Shown here: piece by piece, positions 1 to 7,362 of the stretch | Numbering within the stretch: position 1 is the first letter of the stretch | Layout: every line of letters starts with the position of its first letter | From: Centipeda noxia ATCC 43541 | Lineage (GTDB): Bacteria > Bacillota > Negativicutes > Selenomonadales > Selenomonadaceae | Assembly: GCF_000160555.1 (NCBI RefSeq) | Contig: NZ_GG749281.1 | Span: 55,654-94,298, forward strand | Length of the DNA stretch: 38,645 nucleotides | Direction of reading: 5' to 3' | The notes under the pieces: model-generated | What the model saw: the letters and a program-made list of their open reading frames with translations, nothing else | Databases searched by the model: none | What the model was told of the DNA's origin: nothing | Program-made: the position numbers and the translations under genes

Positions 1-24
1 CAACGGCTCGAAACTTAACCGTTG
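1..24 (-). terminator. Possible hairpin downstream of the glycosylase gene
   Basis: CAACGG at 1-6 is the exact reverse complement of CCGTTG at 19-24, giving a 6-bp stem with a 12-nt loop about 22 bases past the stop of the minus-strand glycosylase gene. There is no visible T tract and the window edge cuts the context, so a terminator role is only a guess. Confidence 0.25.
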
Positions 25-46
25 ACCTGTCTTCTATTCTTTCCTT

Positions 47-652
47 CTACTCCGCCACCGTGAACCCCGCCGCGCGGAAAAACTGCCGATAGGCCTCCGC
101 CTTCTTCTCGAGCTTCATCGGATAGGCGCGTGAGGTGGACGGCAGACGCGTGACGAGGAGCTCACGACCGCCGCAGCGCGCGGGAACAGTCTCGCCCGTC
201 TTGACATCCTTGCCCTTCTTTTCCGCCGTGAGCAGATCAAAGAGGATCTCCGTCGCCTTGCCGCCCGTCGTGCAGATGCGGCGGCACTGTGGGATCTGTG
301 CCAGAATCTCGGGCAGCTCCACCGTCTCCACGACCTTCAGATAGGCGTCGGACGCATTGCCGTGCGTGCGGATGGCGCGCCGCACGCCGGGACATGAGCC
401 GATTCCGCGCTCCGTGAGAAACGCCTTGATGCGCTCCGCATCAAAAGCCTTCTCCCCCGGCACCTGAAAATGTGCCGCATCACCGAAGAATACGAGCCCA
501 TAGACGCGCCACATATCGTTCTGAAAGTTCGGGTAGTGGAATGCCATCGCCCGCTTTTCCTTTGCCGGCGGAAAGCTCCCCATCATCAGCACTGTCGCCT
601 GCGGCGGCAGAAATGGAGGGAACGGACGCAGCTCTATCGTTTCATCGGTCAT
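47..652 (-). CDS. Uracil-DNA glycosylase superfamily protein (Mug-like)
   Basis: The 201-residue protein looks like a member of the uracil-DNA glycosylase superfamily, small single-domain enzymes that remove mispaired or deaminated bases in base-excision repair. What can be seen is a motif-1-like segment near residues 24-30 (MGSFPP), followed by a YPNFQNDMW segment resembling the substrate pocket of mismatch-specific glycosylases, and a C-terminal LPSTSRAYP segment that fits the motif with the DNA-intercalating loop. The start ATG at 652 follows AGGGGG at a good distance. It is a single gene, separated from the upstream chemoreceptor gene by a strong terminator. The exact subfamily and base specificity cannot be read from sequence alone; a helical role outside repair is not excluded. 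Confidence 0.72.
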   Translation of the reverse strand: MTDETIELRPFPPFLPPQATVLMMGSFPPAKEKRAMAFHYPNFQNDMWRVYGLVFFGDAAHFQVPGEKAFDAERIKAFLTERGIGSCPGVRRAIRTHGNASDAYLKVVETVELPEILAQIPQCRRICTTGGKATEILFDLLTAEKKGKDVKTGETVPARCGGRELLVTRLPSTSRAYPMKLEKKAEAYRQFFRAAGFTVAE

Positions 653-784
653 AGTATCCCCCTGGATGTACGTCAGTATCGCAAAGAGCGGGGCTTATAA
701 GATGCCGTCCATATGCACGCATTTCAGATCCCTTTCTAGCAGAATAAAATATGTTTTTATCTTACACCTTTTCCGTTCGTATTG

Positions 785-830
785 CACGAAAAAACTGCCG
801 CCCGATGCTGCTCAGCATCGGGCGGCAGTT
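785..830 (-). terminator. Intrinsic terminator of the chemoreceptor gene
   Basis: An 18-bp perfect inverted repeat (793-810 against 813-830) lies about 55 bases past the chemoreceptor stop. Read on the minus strand, the stem is followed by a run of T (the A run at 789-794 on the plus strand), as in a rho-independent terminator. Confidence 0.85.
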
Positions 831-885
831 CCTGATGTACGGCCTTCCCGCAGTCTCCCTACTTTTCCCTGCTTTTTCCCTATCG

Positions 886-2856
886 TCAGACCTGGAACTG
901 TTTCGTTGCCTGCTGCAGTTCCTGTGCGATTTCAGACAGCGTGCGTGTTGCAGATGCGATCTCGGACATGGAGGCGGCCTGTTCCTCTGCGACGGCCGAG
1001 ATGTTGGTCACTTCTTCCTGCATCTTCGTATCCGCATCGCTCGAGCCGCTGCTCAGATCCGCGATGGAGCCGACGGCGCGCTGGTTGGTCTGCTGCACCG
1101 ACTGTGCAATCTGCGCGATGTGATCGATCCGCCCCGAGAGCTGCTCGATGAGGGAAGAGATCGCCGTGAATTTCTCGCCGGAACGGTGAATCTCCTCGAC
1201 ACTCTCTTCGACATTGGTCGTCTGCTCTTCCATCGCACGGAACGTCTTGTCCATCTGGACAGCATTTTCATTGAGCAGCCCGGAAATCTTCGACGTTGCG
1301 TCCTTTGACTGCTCGGCGAGCTTGCGTACCTCGTCTGCGACGACAGAGAATCCCTTGCCGTGCTCGCCGGCGCGCGCTGCTTCGATCGCCGCGTTGAGCG
1401 CCAGGAGGTTCGTCTGCTCGGAGATGCCCGTGATCATCTCGACGATGGTCGAGACCTGATGCGCGCTCTCCTGGAGCGCCTTTACGGTTTCCGTGACGGC
1501 AATCGCACCGTCTTTCAGCGTGTTCATCTTGTTGATCGTATGGTTGAGGATCGTCTGTCCGTCGTGCGTTTCCACTTCGGTCGATTTCGCGGAGGAAACG
1601 ATCTCGCCGATGACCTCGGCCACCTCGCTGATGCTGGACGAGGCCTCCTTCATCAAACCTGCGGCCGAAGAGATCGTCTCGCTCTGAGCCGTCGAGGTCT
1701 CTGCGATCTGTTCGACCGACTTTGCAGCGTGTTCAGACGCCTGTGCTGCCTCTTTGGTGTTCTCCGTCAGATCGGCGGCAGATGCGGCGACTTTCCCTGC
1801 CGTATCACTTACCTGCCGAATGAGCTTGCGCAGGTTCTCCGTCATATTGCAGAAGGCGTTGTGGAGCGTCCCAATCTCATCCGTACGGTCAAGCGTCTGC
1901 GGCATGCTGCGCAGATCTCCGCGCGCAACGTTCGAGGCAAACTCCGCGAGGTTCTCAACCGGAACGGAGATGAGACGCGCGATATAGAAGAGAATTGCCG
2001 CGAGCAGAACGAATGCCGCAATCGTAATGCCCACCATGATGCCGAGGAGCTCCGTCGAGGAGGCAAACACCTCCGCCTGCGGTACACGCAGAACAAGTAC
2101 CCATCCAGACTCGCCGACCGGCACCGCAGCGTAGAAGTTGTCCGAGCTGTTCGGGCTCGATGTAAATACGGGCTTTCCGGCGAGGAATGTCGATGCCAGT
2201 GCCTTCAGATCGGGATCATCCACCGAGGAGATGCTGTCGTCCAGGGAATACTTCTCATGATAGATGAAGTTGCCTTCCTTTGTGATGAGGAACGCCTTCC
2301 CTGTCTCATAGATCTTTGCCTTCGAGAGCATGTCTTCAACAATATTGAGGTTCAGGTCGCAGCCGGCGACGCCGATGATGTTTCCGCCGCTGCGGATGGC
2401 AGAACTGAAGCTGACGACCGGCGTGCCGTTTGCTGCTTTGTATACAGCGGACTGGCAGACCTTCGTCGATCCGACCGCCTCTTTGTACCAACCGCGCGAG
2501 GTTGCATCAAAATCGCTGGGGATATCAAATCCTGCGCCGTCAATAAAGGGCCGGTCGGGGAAACCGACAAAGAAGTCGGACGTACTGGTCGCGAATTCGC
2601 GCGCATCAATTGTCATCTCTTCGTAAGATGCGTTCTCCGTTCCCCACAGCCGTGTCACTGTCTCAAGCATACGGGATTTCGCCTGAAGCGACGTATTGAT
2701 ATTGGCGGAATACACCTGAGCCATCTGAAGCATCTCACGGGATGCAACATCCTGGATGCTCCCCGACGCCTTCCAATAAATCGTTCCCAGCAGTATGAGG
2801 AAAACGAAAATCAGAGGCACGCCCACAAGCATCATAATCTTTGCGCGTAAATTCAT
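886..2856 (-). CDS. Methyl-accepting chemotaxis protein with periplasmic Cache domain
   Basis: This 656-residue protein is a transmembrane chemoreceptor that would sense a small extracellular ligand and control CheA at the inner membrane. The order of parts is an N-terminal membrane helix at about residues 8-29, a periplasmic dCache-type ligand domain at about 40-270, a second membrane helix at about 273-297, a HAMP linker, and a long cytoplasmic coiled coil. The conserved receptor tip ([19 protein letters not shown]) is at about residues 475-495. There is no C-terminal CheR-docking pentapeptide; the protein ends KQFQV. The ATG at 2856 is preceded by GGAAGGA. No other chemotaxis gene is nearby, so it is an orphan receptor; Cache receptors often bind amino or organic acids, but the ligand here is unknown. 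Confidence 0.93.
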   Translation of the reverse strand: MNLRAKIMMLVGVPLIFVFLILLGTIYWKASGSIQDVASREMLQMAQVYSANINTSLQAKSRMLETVTRLWGTENASYEEMTIDAREFATSTSDFFVGFPDRPFIDGAGFDIPSDFDATSRGWYKEAVGSTKVCQSAVYKAANGTPVVSFSSAIRSGGNIIGVAGCDLNLNIVEDMLSKAKIYETGKAFLITKEGNFIYHEKYSLDDSISSVDDPDLKALASTFLAGKPVFTSSPNSSDNFYAAVPVGESGWVLVLRVPQAEVFASSTELLGIMVGITIAAFVLLAAILFYIARLISVPVENLAEFASNVARGDLRSMPQTLDRTDEIGTLHNAFCNMTENLRKLIRQVSDTAGKVAASAADLTENTKEAAQASEHAAKSVEQIAETSTAQSETISSAAGLMKEASSSISEVAEVIGEIVSSAKSTEVETHDGQTILNHTINKMNTLKDGAIAVTETVKALQESAHQVSTIVEMITGISEQTNLLALNAAIEAARAGEHGKGFSVVADEVRKLAEQSKDATSKISGLLNENAVQMDKTFRAMEEQTTNVEESVEEIHRSGEKFTAISSLIEQLSGRIDHIAQIAQSVQQTNQRAVGSIADLSSGSSDADTKMQEEVTNISAVAEEQAASMSEIASATRTLSEIAQELQQATKQFQV

Positions 2857-2916
2857 TTTAACGCCCGTCCTTCCCTGTGAACCTAAAATTAATTAAAGCC
2901 AGTCCTTTTTTCATCT

Positions 2917-2945
2917 ATTTTACATATTTTATTCTTGATTGTCTA
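2917..2945 (-). promoter_or_regulatory. Sigma-70-type promoter for the chemoreceptor gene
   Basis: On the minus strand TAGACA (2945-2940) is followed after 17 bases by TAAAAT (2922-2917), in an AT-rich intergenic stretch about 60 bases before the start codon. No flagellar sigma-28-like motif was seen. Confidence 0.55.
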
Positions 2946-2975
2946 CCTATATACTTTATTTTTTTATCTTTAAGC

Positions 2976-3344
2976 CTATTTCACCATACAATCCGCCCAT
3001 TCCTTCTCGCGAAATCCCACAAGTACATGGTCGCCTGCAATGAGCAGCGGACGCTTCACCAGCATCCCATCCGACGCCAGCACCGCATACTGCTCCTCCT
3101 CCGTCATCGCGGGCAGCTTGTCCTTGAGTCCGAGCTCGCGGTAGAGCACGCCGCTCGTGTTGAAAAAGCGCTTCAGCGGGAGGCCGCTCTGTGCGTGCCA
3201 TGTGCGCAGTTCCTCTGCCGTCGGATGATCGCTTTTGATATCGCGCATCGGTGCACTGCAGCCGTGTGCACGCAGAAATTTCTCCGCCTTCTGGCACGTT
3301 GAACACTTCGGATAGCCGATAAAAAGGATCTTCTTCTTTGCCAT
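2976..3344 (-). CDS. Spx/ArsC-family thioredoxin-fold protein
   Basis: The 122-residue protein belongs to the ArsC/Spx/MgsR family by its size and by the N-terminal signature KILFIGYPKCSTCQKAEKF with a CxxC pair at Cys14 and Cys17. The C-terminal half keeps the family pattern (a KRPLLI segment, as in the strand preceding the active-site cis-proline region). True arsenate reductases reduce arsenate using glutathione or thioredoxin; Spx-type members bind RNA polymerase under thiol stress. No ars gene is nearby and the YusI-like CxxC form is common for members of unknown function, so I do not choose between these. The ATG at 3344 follows GGGAGGG. It stands alone, transcribed away from the small heat-shock gene, and the two start regions are back to back. 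Confidence 0.85.
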   Translation of the reverse strand: MAKKKILFIGYPKCSTCQKAEKFLRAHGCSAPMRDIKSDHPTAEELRTWHAQSGLPLKRFFNTSGVLYRELGLKDKLPAMTEEEQYAVLASDGMLVKRPLLIAGDHVLVGFREKEWADCMVK

Positions 3345-3397
3345 TTTTATCCCTCCCTAAATATTTTATCGTTGATAATTTCTAGGACTTTACTCCC

Positions 3398-3426
3398 TTA
3401 TTATGATTTTCCTAAAAATTTTTCAA
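3398..3426 (-). promoter_or_regulatory. Possible promoter for the Spx/ArsC-like gene
   Basis: On the minus strand TTGAAA (3426-3421) is followed after 17 bases by TAATAA (3403-3398), about 55 bases before the start codon. The surrounding sequence is very AT-rich, so chance matches are likely. Confidence 0.35.
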
Positions 3427-3445
3427 TCTTTTTCTTTTTGATCTA

Positions 3446-3473
3446 TTGACTTTTTGACTTTTTGCTGTATAAT
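3446..3473 (+). promoter_or_regulatory. Sigma-70-type promoter for the small heat-shock gene
   Basis: TTGACT (3446-3451), 16 bases, then a perfect TATAAT (3468-3473). A second TTGACT at 3454-3459 is part of a short tandem TTTTTGAC repeat and is too close to serve as the -35. No CIRCE element (TTAGCACTC inverted repeat) is visible, so HrcA control at this promoter is not supported. The predicted leader is about 100 bases long. Confidence 0.72.
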
Positions 3474-3581
3474 GACAATCAGAAGGCGGTTACCCCCCCC
3501 CTTCCACAATAAAAGAATATCATCAGCGGGACGGACTCCAAACGCCGAACCCGCCCAGAAAATCTCAAGGAGTTGATGAAC

Positions 3582-4040
3582 ATGTTTGGATTGGTACCTT
3601 TTGCCGGACGGCACGGGCTCTCTCAGCGCGATAATGCAAATCCGTTCGCTCTCTTTGATGCGATGCGCGACAGTTTCTTCCGCGACGGCTTCCCCGCCGC
3701 GAACTGGGGCGCCGACTCGTTCAAGGTAGATGTGAAGGATGCAAACGATCACTATGAATTGACCGCGGATCTCCCCGGCATGACAAAGGAAGATATCTCT
3801 CTCCACTACGAGAACGGCTATCTCACGATTGCCGCTGCCCGCAGTGAGTCGAAGGACGAGAAGGACGACGCGGGCAACTACATCCGCCGCGAGCGTCACA
3901 CAGGCGAGGTCAGCCGCTCGTTTTACATCGACGGCATCGACGACGCGAACATCCATGCGGAGTTCAAGGACGGCGTGCTGCAGGTAAACCTGCCGAAGGC
4001 AGCAGAGGAACCTGCGCGCAAGCAGATCGAGATCCACTGA
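3582..4040 (+). CDS. Small heat-shock protein, Hsp20/alpha-crystallin family
   Basis: An ATP-independent cytoplasmic chaperone of about 152 residues that would hold unfolding proteins for refolding by other chaperones. The N-terminal region is short and phenylalanine/arginine-rich. The alpha-crystallin domain runs from about residue 42 to 140, with the family signatures YELTADLPGMTKEDISLHYENG, a beta-strand region FYIDGIDDANIHAEFKDGVLQVNLPK (the G-x-L type motif is GVLQV) and a short charged tail. The start is ambiguous: TTG 3573, ATG 3576 and ATG 3582 are in frame. I chose 3582 because AAGGAG (3567-3572) is nine bases upstream of it and only three from 3576. It is a single gene between its own promoter and a strong terminator. 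Confidence 0.92.
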   Translation: MFGLVPFAGRHGLSQRDNANPFALFDAMRDSFFRDGFPAANWGADSFKVDVKDANDHYELTADLPGMTKEDISLHYENGYLTIAAARSESKDEKDDAGNYIRRERHTGEVSRSFYIDGIDDANIHAEFKDGVLQVNLPKAAEEPARKQIEIH

Positions 4041-4074
4041 GTACGGTATCCCCCTCATACAGACGGCATACGCA

Positions 4075-4124
4075 AAAAGCGGAACTGCCGCGGAAGAAAT
4101 TTCTTCCGCGGCAGTTCCGCTTTT
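4075..4124. terminator. Bidirectional intrinsic terminator between hsp20 and the PTS operon
   Basis: A perfect 25-bp inverted repeat centred between 4099 and 4100, with an A run on its left edge and a T run on its right. It sits between the convergent small heat-shock gene and the IIC gene and can end transcription in both directions. Confidence 0.9.
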
Positions 4125-4146
4125 GTATGCGTACAATGCAGGATTT

Positions 4147-5421
4147 TTACTTCAGCATGTGAATCACATTGCCGAGGATAATGCCGACCGCGCCGAAGTC
4201 CGCATCGCTGAATGTGGTGTTGGCAAAGCCGAGGTTGCCGAGCACCGGCATGAGGAAGACGGGCAGGAACGTGATGAGGAGGCCCTGTGCAAACGCACCC
4301 GCAATACAGCCGCGCAGGCCGCCCGTTGCATTGCCGAAGACGCCCGCCGTGGCGCCGCAGAAGAAGTGCGGCACAACACCGGGCAGGATAATCGGCAGGC
4401 CCGGGAACGACTTATCCGCAAGCAGGAGCACCGCCATCCCTACGATGCCGCCGGCAAAACTCGAGAGGAAGCCAATGAGGACGGCATTCGGCGCGTAGGG
4501 ATAGACAACGGGACAGTCGATCGCCGGCTTGGCATTCGGCACAAGCGTCGTTGCAATGCCCGTAAACGCGGGCACGATCTCCGCGAGGATGAGGCGGACA
4601 CCGGCGAGGATGACGTAGACGCCGCCCGCGAAGGTAATCGCCTGGATCAGCGAGAACACGAGGAAGTTCTGCCCGCCGCTCAGCTCTGTCTCCACATACT
4701 GCGGACCGCAGGCGAGGGCGACGATGAGGAAGAGGACGAGCATGACGAGCGAGACGGCGAGCGAGGAGTCGCGCAGGAACGCGAGACTCTGCGGAAAATT
4801 GATGTCCTCCGTCGTCTTTTCCCGGTTACCGACGAGCGAGCCGACCCATGCTGAGAGCACGTAGCCGAGCGTGCTGAAATGACCGAAGGCAACATCGTCG
4901 CTGCCCGTGATCTTCTTCATCGTCGGATGTGCAATCGCCGGGAAGAGCGCCATAACAAAGCCGAGCAGAACCGCGCCGACGGCGACGAGCGTCGTGCCCT
5001 GCAGTCCGCCGACGGTGAGGATAATGCCGATCATGCACGCCATATAGAGCGTGTGATGGCCCGTGAGAAAGATGAATTTCAGCGGCGTAAAGCGCGCAAT
5101 GAGGATGTTCGCCACCATGCCGAACGCCATGATGAGCGCTGTCTGCGTGCCGTACTCCTTCAGCGCCATACCGACGATCGCCTCGTTGTGCGGAACAACG
5201 CCGTTGATGCCGAAGCCAAACTGGAACATCATGCCGAAATGCGTGAGCGCGCCGACGGCAAGACCTGCGCCGCCGCCAAGGATCAGAACGCCCATAATGG
5301 TCTTGATGGAGCCCTTCAGGATATCGGAGAGGCCCTTTTTCTGCGCGATGAGTCCGATCATCGAAACGAGACCGATCAGCACCGCGGGTACGCTTAGAAT
5401 ATCAAGGATAAAACTCAGCAT
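4147..5421 (-). CDS. ulaA: PTS EIIC permease, ascorbate (UlaA/SgaT) family
   Basis: The 424-residue, very hydrophobic protein is the membrane channel of a phosphotransferase system of the L-ascorbate family, which imports the sugar acid while the partner IIB phosphorylates it. About ten to eleven membrane segments are visible. Family-like features include the N-terminal segment LSVPAVLIGLVSMIGLIAQKK, the central FGFGINGVVPHNEA loop and the GHHTLYMACMIG helix. It is the last gene of a IIA-IIB-IIC operon, 11 bases after IIB. The usual ascorbate catabolic genes (ulaG, ulaD, ulaE, ulaF) are absent from the window, so the real substrate may be another sugar or sugar acid; the gene symbol marks the family only. 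Confidence 0.8.
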   Translation of the reverse strand: MLSFILDILSVPAVLIGLVSMIGLIAQKKGLSDILKGSIKTIMGVLILGGGAGLAVGALTHFGMMFQFGFGINGVVPHNEAIVGMALKEYGTQTALIMAFGMVANILIARFTPLKFIFLTGHHTLYMACMIGIILTVGGLQGTTLVAVGAVLLGFVMALFPAIAHPTMKKITGSDDVAFGHFSTLGYVLSAWVGSLVGNREKTTEDINFPQSLAFLRDSSLAVSLVMLVLFLIVALACGPQYVETELSGGQNFLVFSLIQAITFAGGVYVILAGVRLILAEIVPAFTGIATTLVPNAKPAIDCPVVYPYAPNAVLIGFLSSFAGGIVGMAVLLLADKSFPGLPIILPGVVPHFFCGATAGVFGNATGGLRGCIAGAFAQGLLITFLPVFLMPVLGNLGFANTTFSDADFGAVGIILGNVIHMLK

Positions 5422-5432
5422 GATCGTTCCTC

Positions 5433-5711
5433 CTATCCCTTCACCTTTGCGACGGCGGCAGCGATCTTCTCGGTCAGCTCCTTCTTATCAATCATATTAT
5501 TGAGGGAAACGACCTCGCCGCCGAGACCTGTGAGCTGCGTGGCGATATCGCGCGTTCCCACGTAGATGTCCGCCTTCACGCCCCCCGCCGAAGCGAGATC
5601 GCAGTGCGACACCTCGGCCTCCGCGCCGATCTCCTGCAGTGCCTTCTTGATGTTCATCTCGATCATGAAGCTGCTGCCGAGACCGTTGCCGCAGCAAACC
5701 AAAATCTTCAT
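5433..5711 (-). CDS. ulaB: PTS EIIB component, ascorbate/galactitol type
   Basis: This 92-residue soluble protein carries the phosphoryl group from IIA to the sugar. The phosphorylation loop is at the N-terminus: MKILVCCGNGLGSS, where Cys7 directly before GNG is the expected phosphocysteine. Length and fold pattern fit the Lactose/Cellobiose-like IIB subfamily used by UlaB and GatB. Its ATG overlaps the last base of the IIA stop codon (TAATG), so translation is probably coupled, and IIC follows at once. The extra Cys6 beside the active cysteine is a small oddity. Confidence 0.85.
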   Translation of the reverse strand: MKILVCCGNGLGSSFMIEMNIKKALQEIGAEAEVSHCDLASAGGVKADIYVGTRDIATQLTGLGGEVVSLNNMIDKKELTEKIAAAVAKVKG

Positions 5712-6169
5712 TATGATACCCCCTCTTGATATTCTTCAAACAGCGCCTGCGCGCTCTCCTCGGTCTGCGCCTCCATCAGCCGCTGGGCCATGCCCTCCGT
5801 CATCAAGAACCCCGAGAGGTCTTCGAGCATCGCCACATGGCTCTTTGCATCGGGTGTCGCGAGCGTGATGACGAGGCGCACCGGATCGTTGTGTGCGCTG
5901 CCGAACGCGACGGGCTCCCGCAGAGTCAGGATGGTCAGGCCCACCGCCTCCGCGCCGTCCGCGGGGCGCGCATGCGAGAGCATAATGCCGGGCGCGATCA
6001 CCATATAGGCGCCCATCTCCCGATGATTGCGCTTGACCGCGGCCGGATAGGACGGCAGCACAATGCCGTGCTCCATGAGCGGCCGCGCACCGCGGTCGAT
6101 GCACTCCTCCCAGTCACGGCAGACTTCCTGCAGCATGATTCCGCCGGGCGAAATATATTGCCCCAGCAT
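5711..6169 (-). CDS. ulaC: PTS EIIA component (fructose/mannitol-type, UlaC-like)
   Basis: The 152-residue protein is the first phosphocarrier of the PTS operon, taking phosphate from HPr. The active-site region reads APGIMLSHARP with His66 as the expected phosphohistidine; a second histidine in a DAKSHVAML segment at about residue 118 matches the IIA family-2 fold. The frame stays open upstream to 6253, but I start at ATG 6169 because AAGGGGTGAT lies just before it and the extra 28 residues are cysteine-rich and unlike the family. The operon begins here, about 57 bases past a TATACT -10 box. The regulator is not obvious; the neighbouring LysR gene ends tail-first toward this operon. Confidence 0.82.
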   Translation of the reverse strand: MLGQYISPGGIMLQEVCRDWEECIDRGARPLMEHGIVLPSYPAAVKRNHREMGAYMVIAPGIMLSHARPADGAEAVGLTILTLREPVAFGSAHNDPVRLVITLATPDAKSHVAMLEDLSGFLMTEGMAQRLMEAQTEESAQALFEEYQEGVS

Positions 6170-6225
6170 AACATCACCCCTTCCCGCTGCTGTGCAGCAC
6201 GATAGGAAATATCCCCTTATAAGAC

Positions 6226-6234
6226 AGTATAGCA
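6226..6234 (-). promoter_or_regulatory. Extended -10 promoter element for the PTS operon
   Basis: On the minus strand the sequence TGC-TATACT (6234-6226) forms an extended -10 box about 57 bases before the IIA start. The -35 position is poor (TATGCA at 17 bases), so an activator may be needed. Confidence 0.45.
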
Positions 6235-6276
6235 CAGCAAAGCCGCACTGCATAGGAGATGATCTGTCCGGGAATC

Positions 6277-6299
6277 AAAATCCGCGCCAAAGGCGGCGC
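6277..6299 (-). terminator. Probable intrinsic terminator of the LysR gene
   Basis: GCGCC (6284-6288) pairs with GGCGC (6295-6299) around a 6-base loop. Read on the minus strand the stem is followed, after GGA, by TTTTGATT. It lies just past the LysR stop and before the PTS promoter. Confidence 0.5.
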
Positions 6300-6316
6300 A
6301 TCCTTATTTTTCTGCC

Positions 6317-7207
6317 CTACCTCTCTGCCGCCAGCCCTGCGGCAAAGTCCCCGGCGAGGAGGGCGAGCGGGTGCGGCAGCCAGCGTTCCCCCGCTGCGAG
6401 GATCTGCAGATCCATATGGATCTGATAGTCCGTGACATCGAGAACAGCGACGCGTCCGGCGCGCACAGCATCAGCGACGGTAACAGCGGGAAGAATGGAG
6501 ATGCCGATTCCCGCCGCAACGAAGTCAATGATGGTCTTGCTCGTACCGATCTCGACACGGTCGTGCAGATAGAGACGACGCTCCGCGAGATCGTCCTCCA
6601 GTTTCTTCCGATAATTTGTCCCGCGCTCGGTCAGAATCCACGGAGACGCCGTCAGCTCCTCGATGCAGACGGGACGCTGCGCATAGGGAGAATCGGGACA
6701 TGCGATGAACTGTATCTCCGCGTGGCTGTGGTGCAGCGTATGCAGCCGCGGATTTTCGCTCAGGCGGTCAATCAAGAATACGAGATCGATGCTGCCGTGG
6801 ATCAGCGCCTGGCGCAGCCGCGGCGCCGTGTCGACGTGCACATGCAGACGCACCTTCGGACAGCGCCGGAGGAATGCCCCGATCTGTGCCATGTAGCGCG
6901 AGGTTGCGAGCGTTTCGATGGCGCCGATGAAGAAGGTTCCCTCCGGTTCCCCTGTTCCGTGGAACTTTGCGAGTGTCTCCTGCTCGAGCGCTGCCATACG
7001 GCGCGCATATCCCAGGAACGCGCGCCCCGCGCTCGACAGCGCAACGCGCCGCCCGGAGCGCACAAAGAGCTCTGCGCCGAGTTCGCGTTCAATGGCCTGA
7101 ATCTGCTGCGTCACCGTGGACTGTGCATAGTTTTTCCGCAATGCCGCTGCAGTGAAACTCTCCATCTCCGCAGCATGAATGAACGTTTTGATATTCCGCA
7201 GTTCCAT
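6317..7207 (-). CDS. LysR-family transcriptional regulator
   Basis: A 296-residue LysR-type regulator. Residues 1-60 are the winged helix-turn-helix (MELRNIKTFIHAAEMESFTAAA... SSAGRAFLGYARRM), and residues of about 90-290 are the periplasmic-binding-protein-like effector domain. Start ATG 7207 follows AAAGGTGAAACA; the frame extends seven codons further upstream without a ribosome site. It is divergent from the symporter-nitrilase-aspA genes across 155 bases, the standard arrangement in which a LysR protein controls the opposite operon and itself. I infer that it responds to the compound handled by that operon, though it could also serve other genes. The PTS genes behind it are separated by a terminator. 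Confidence 0.92.
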   Translation of the reverse strand: MELRNIKTFIHAAEMESFTAAALRKNYAQSTVTQQIQAIERELGAELFVRSGRRVALSSAGRAFLGYARRMAALEQETLAKFHGTGEPEGTFFIGAIETLATSRYMAQIGAFLRRCPKVRLHVHVDTAPRLRQALIHGSIDLVFLIDRLSENPRLHTLHHSHAEIQFIACPDSPYAQRPVCIEELTASPWILTERGTNYRKKLEDDLAERRLYLHDRVEIGTSKTIIDFVAAGIGISILPAVTVADAVRAGRVAVLDVTDYQIHMDLQILAAGERWLPHPLALLAGDFAAGLAAER

Positions 7208-7255
7208 TGTTTCACCTTTTCTTATCATTTTTTTCGATTTAGGAATTCAATATTT

Positions 7256-7291
7256 TTGATTTTACTGCATTCATCGTTTATGATACCATAA
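7256..7291 (+). promoter_or_regulatory. Promoter and candidate LysR operator upstream of the symporter
   Basis: TTGATT (7256-7261), 17 bases, TATGAT (7279-7284) is a plausible promoter for the plus-strand operon. Overlapping its -10 is a dyad TTATG-N4-CATAA (7278-7291), a candidate regulator site. A second TATAAT at 7336-7341 with a TG extension is closer to the start but would place the transcript start on top of the ribosome site, so I prefer the upstream one. Confidence 0.38.
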
Positions 7292-7362
7292 CTTATAGAA
7301 AATAAAAATCCTTCTGCGCCATATTGTCTCAGTGTTATAATTATGAAAGGAGTTGTCTCTCC

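Noticed and set aside
3446-3582. CIRCE or sigma-32-type heat-shock control at the small heat-shock promoter
   Set aside because: No TTAGCACTC inverted repeat and no heat-shock sigma-type -35/-10 was found; the promoter is a normal sigma-70 type.
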